From: Acidobacteriota bacterium
GTDB lineage: Bacteria > Acidobacteriota > Terriglobia > UBA7540
NCBI GenBank assembly: GCA_021789565.1
Contig: JAJYJL010000298.1
Location: forward strand, 1 to 8,129
Reading direction: 5' to 3'
DNA: 8,129 bases
Below, one piece after another: positions 6,394 to 8,129 of this stretch (its first letter is position 1; every line of letters begins with the position of its first letter). A model generated the notes under the pieces. The model ran no database searches and was not told the origin of the DNA. It saw nothing but the letters and a program-made list of their open reading frames with translations. The position numbers and the translations under genes are program-made.

Positions 6394-8129
6394 TCATTTT
6401 GCCGCGTGCACGCGAAATCTGATTTCCCAGTTCACTGTTCCTTTTCGTCCCGGAAAACTGACTTTTAATGTATTTCGGAGCAATTCATAGTGCGCCGGGA
6501 TCTTGGGACCGCCCTCGACCGCCGCCAGTGCCTGAAGGGGCTCCGTTCCATCTGGAACGTAAATCCAAAGCGTGTAATTCTCACCCGGAACGGATCGGGA
6601 AGATCCGGAAAGTATATTTCGCAGTCCATCCCAATTCAAAGAAGTGATCGAATATGCTCCAGTAATGTGCCGGGAAGTCCCAATCAATTCGGGCCGGTGT
6701 AAGTCTGGTTGAATCAAAAACACACGGGTATCGTGTGGTTTGATCGTGGCTGCCAGGTGATTATCAAAGACTCCGTAAAGCTTCTGGTTCCAGAAATCGA
6801 ACGCGATGTAGGACGATGCAGGGTCAACTCCCAACTGATCCCCGAAAGAGAGTTCCCTTGTAGAGATTTTGCTCCCCCAGTTAGTCATGCCAACGACGTC
6901 ATAGACGCCCGACTTGGCATTCACCTTCAGGTCCAGAATCCTGGGATAATTATGGACGTATTCATCGAGCGTTGTGTGTTTAAAAAGGTCCCATCGCATG
7001 TTGCTGCCCCGGCTGAATAAATCAATAGGATATATTGGCAATGTGGGCAACGTCATTTTCAGCAATCGGACCCTCTCTGGCGGCAACTCAGGCATCACGC
7101 TGGAGACTGCATAGGCAACGCCGGTCAGAGCCAGGAAAGTAACCAAAGTGCGGGCTTCCGCGGCGGTTGTTCCGAATCCTTTTAAGGGATCTTCACGGGT
7201 GCGGGCTACCGCGATGACGGACGGAACCCTTTTCTGCGCTGCTTCCTTCACGGTCATACGGGGACCTACTTCGATCCCTTCTCCCGGCATCACATAGGCG
7301 ACGATATGGTTCAGGAAGCCGTTGTCGTTGATCGAACTGAAAAGGGCGTAACTCCCCTGCCAACTAGGGTACATGTCGTCCCCGTTGAAGTAGGAATCAA
7401 AGTATCCGATACCATTCAGCGGCGTCCCCGCCGGGCACCCTTCGATGAACCGGCCAGGGCCGAGCGTCTTTCGGATGATTGCAAGCCGTCTCCGATAGGC
7501 AACGAGCGGATTGATGGATCGGTTGTATAGTTTGGCCTTGTCAATATTGGGAACGTACTCGGGAATTGAGTATTCCCCGTCAAATTTGTAATAGTCGAAA
7601 CCCCACTTGTCCAGAATGTTGAACTCATGCTCGAGGAAGTCCAGCACTTGCGGATTGGAGGAATCAAGCGCGGGTGTGTTGTAATCGAGCACTTTCTTCC
7701 CGTTCTTGTAATGCAAGTACCAGCCGGGATGCTGGCTGACTGCGCCTGCATAGGAGTTCGGAACTAGCCACAGACCGGCACGCAGGCCTTTAGATCTGAT
7801 ATAGTTCGCCAGCCACGCCGGCCCATGCGGAAACTTCTGCTTGTTCCAGTTCTTAATCCAATAATGGACTCCATTTTCCCCATGGTCATAGCCGTCGTCG
7901 AGGACGACATACTGAAATCCATAATCCTTGAGGTTTTCTGCAATCCAGTTCGCATTCTCAACTATGTCTTTCTCTGTGACTTCATCGTAGTAGTTATCCC
8001 AACTATTCCAAATCACCGGCGCTTGGCGGAAATGGGAGTCGTCAAAGGGACTGTAATAAGGAAGGCCCAAGGTCTTTGTGTAATAGTCTGGAATAATGCG
8101 GACGACGGTACTTGCCGGCAGGGGAATCG
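6394..8129 (-). CDS. Clan GH-D glycoside hydrolase, alpha-galactosidase-like (GH36/GH27 type), 5' end cut by window
   Basis: About 577 residues are visible, and the frame stays open through the right edge, so the true start lies outside. Retaining-glycosidase (beta/alpha)8 barrel: VIWNSWDNYYDE and YVVLDDGYD match the early barrel strands of alpha-galactosidases, then KFPHGPAWLANYI and GLRAGLWLVP. KWGFDYYKFDGEY contains the K-x-D motif, whose Asp (codon 7581-7579) is the expected nucleophile. GYFDSYFNGDDMYPSW (Asp codons 7380-7375) is the likely site of the acid/base residue, though the R-x-x-x-D form of GH27 is absent. The last about 170 residues look like a C-terminal beta-sandwich (DVVGMTNWGS onward, ending FRVHAAK). 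Substrate is inferred to be an alpha-galactoside or related sugar; a signal peptide cannot be judged. The kinase follows 52 bases later and may phosphorylate the released sugar. Confidence 0.8.
   Translation of the reverse strand, partial: IPLPASTVVRIIPDYYTKTLGLPYYSPFDDSHFRQAPVIWNSWDNYYDEVTEKDIVENANWIAENLKDYGFQYVVLDDGYDHGENGVHYWIKNWNKQKFPHGPAWLANYIRSKGLRAGLWLVPNSYAGAVSQHPGWYLHYKNGKKVLDYNTPALDSSNPQVLDFLEHEFNILDKWGFDYYKFDGEYSIPEYVPNIDKAKLYNRSINPLVAYRRRLAIIRKTLGPGRFIEGCPAGTPLNGIGYFDSYFNGDDMYPSWQGSYALFSSINDNGFLNHIVAYVMPGEGIEVGPRMTVKEAAQKRVPSVIAVARTREDPLKGFGTTAAEARTLVTFLALTGVAYAVSSVMPELPPERVRLLKMTLPTLPIYPIDLFSRGSNMRWDLFKHTTLDEYVHNYPRILDLKVNAKSGVYDVVGMTNWGSKISTRELSFGDQLGVDPASSYIAFDFWNQKLYGVFDNHLAATIKPHDTRVFLIQPDLHRPELIGTSRHITGAYSITSLNWDGLRNILSGSSRSVPGENYTLWIYVPDGTEPLQALAAVEGGPKIPAHYELLRNTLKVSFPGRKGTVNWEIRFRVHAAK

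Overview
The window looks like chromosomal DNA of a free-living, fairly GC-rich bacterium. Acidobacteriota, or a similar soil group with many secreted hydrolases, is my best guess. It rests only on the gene mix (ceramidase-like secreted hydrolase, EF_0837-type amidohydrolase, clan GH-D glycosidase, RHS debris) and is not certain. There is no phage module, CRISPR array, tRNA, rRNA or intact transposase.

Layout from left to right. (1) 57-442, plus strand: a small GYD-domain gene with a strong ribosome binding site and an apparent one-base deletion near 283. (2) 474-3416, minus strand: a two-gene unit. A cytoplasmic metal-dependent amidohydrolase (3416 to 2091) is followed 73 bases later by a secreted neutral-ceramidase-like hydrolase (2017 to 474). 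The second gene also shows an apparent one-base deletion at 1407-1409. (3) 3417-3939: a divergent intergenic region with a weak promoter candidate and a leader that can fold into several six-base-pair stems. (4) 3940-4428, plus strand: an unrecognised 162-residue protein with one membrane helix. (5) 4429-5396: no intact gene. It holds a decayed C-terminal piece of an RHS/YD-repeat protein on the minus strand (about 5257 to 4797), with one frameshift at a run of six C and one in-frame TGA. (6) 5397-8129, minus strand: a sugar-utilisation unit. A clan GH-D (alpha-galactosidase-like) glycosidase, cut by the right window edge, is followed after 52 bases by a PfkB-family sugar kinase.

How the genes may work together: the glycosidase would release a monosaccharide that the kinase could phosphorylate. 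The amidohydrolase and the ceramidase-like enzyme could act in turn on an acylated compound, outside and then inside the cell. Both ideas are inferences from adjacency. The most notable sequence-level pattern is that all three frame breaks fit loss of exactly one C/G at a C/G run. This points to homopolymer under-calling in the source assembly, or to real slippage mutations. I see no clear new defence or mobile system; the best candidates for novelty are the structured leader and the orphan membrane protein it precedes.
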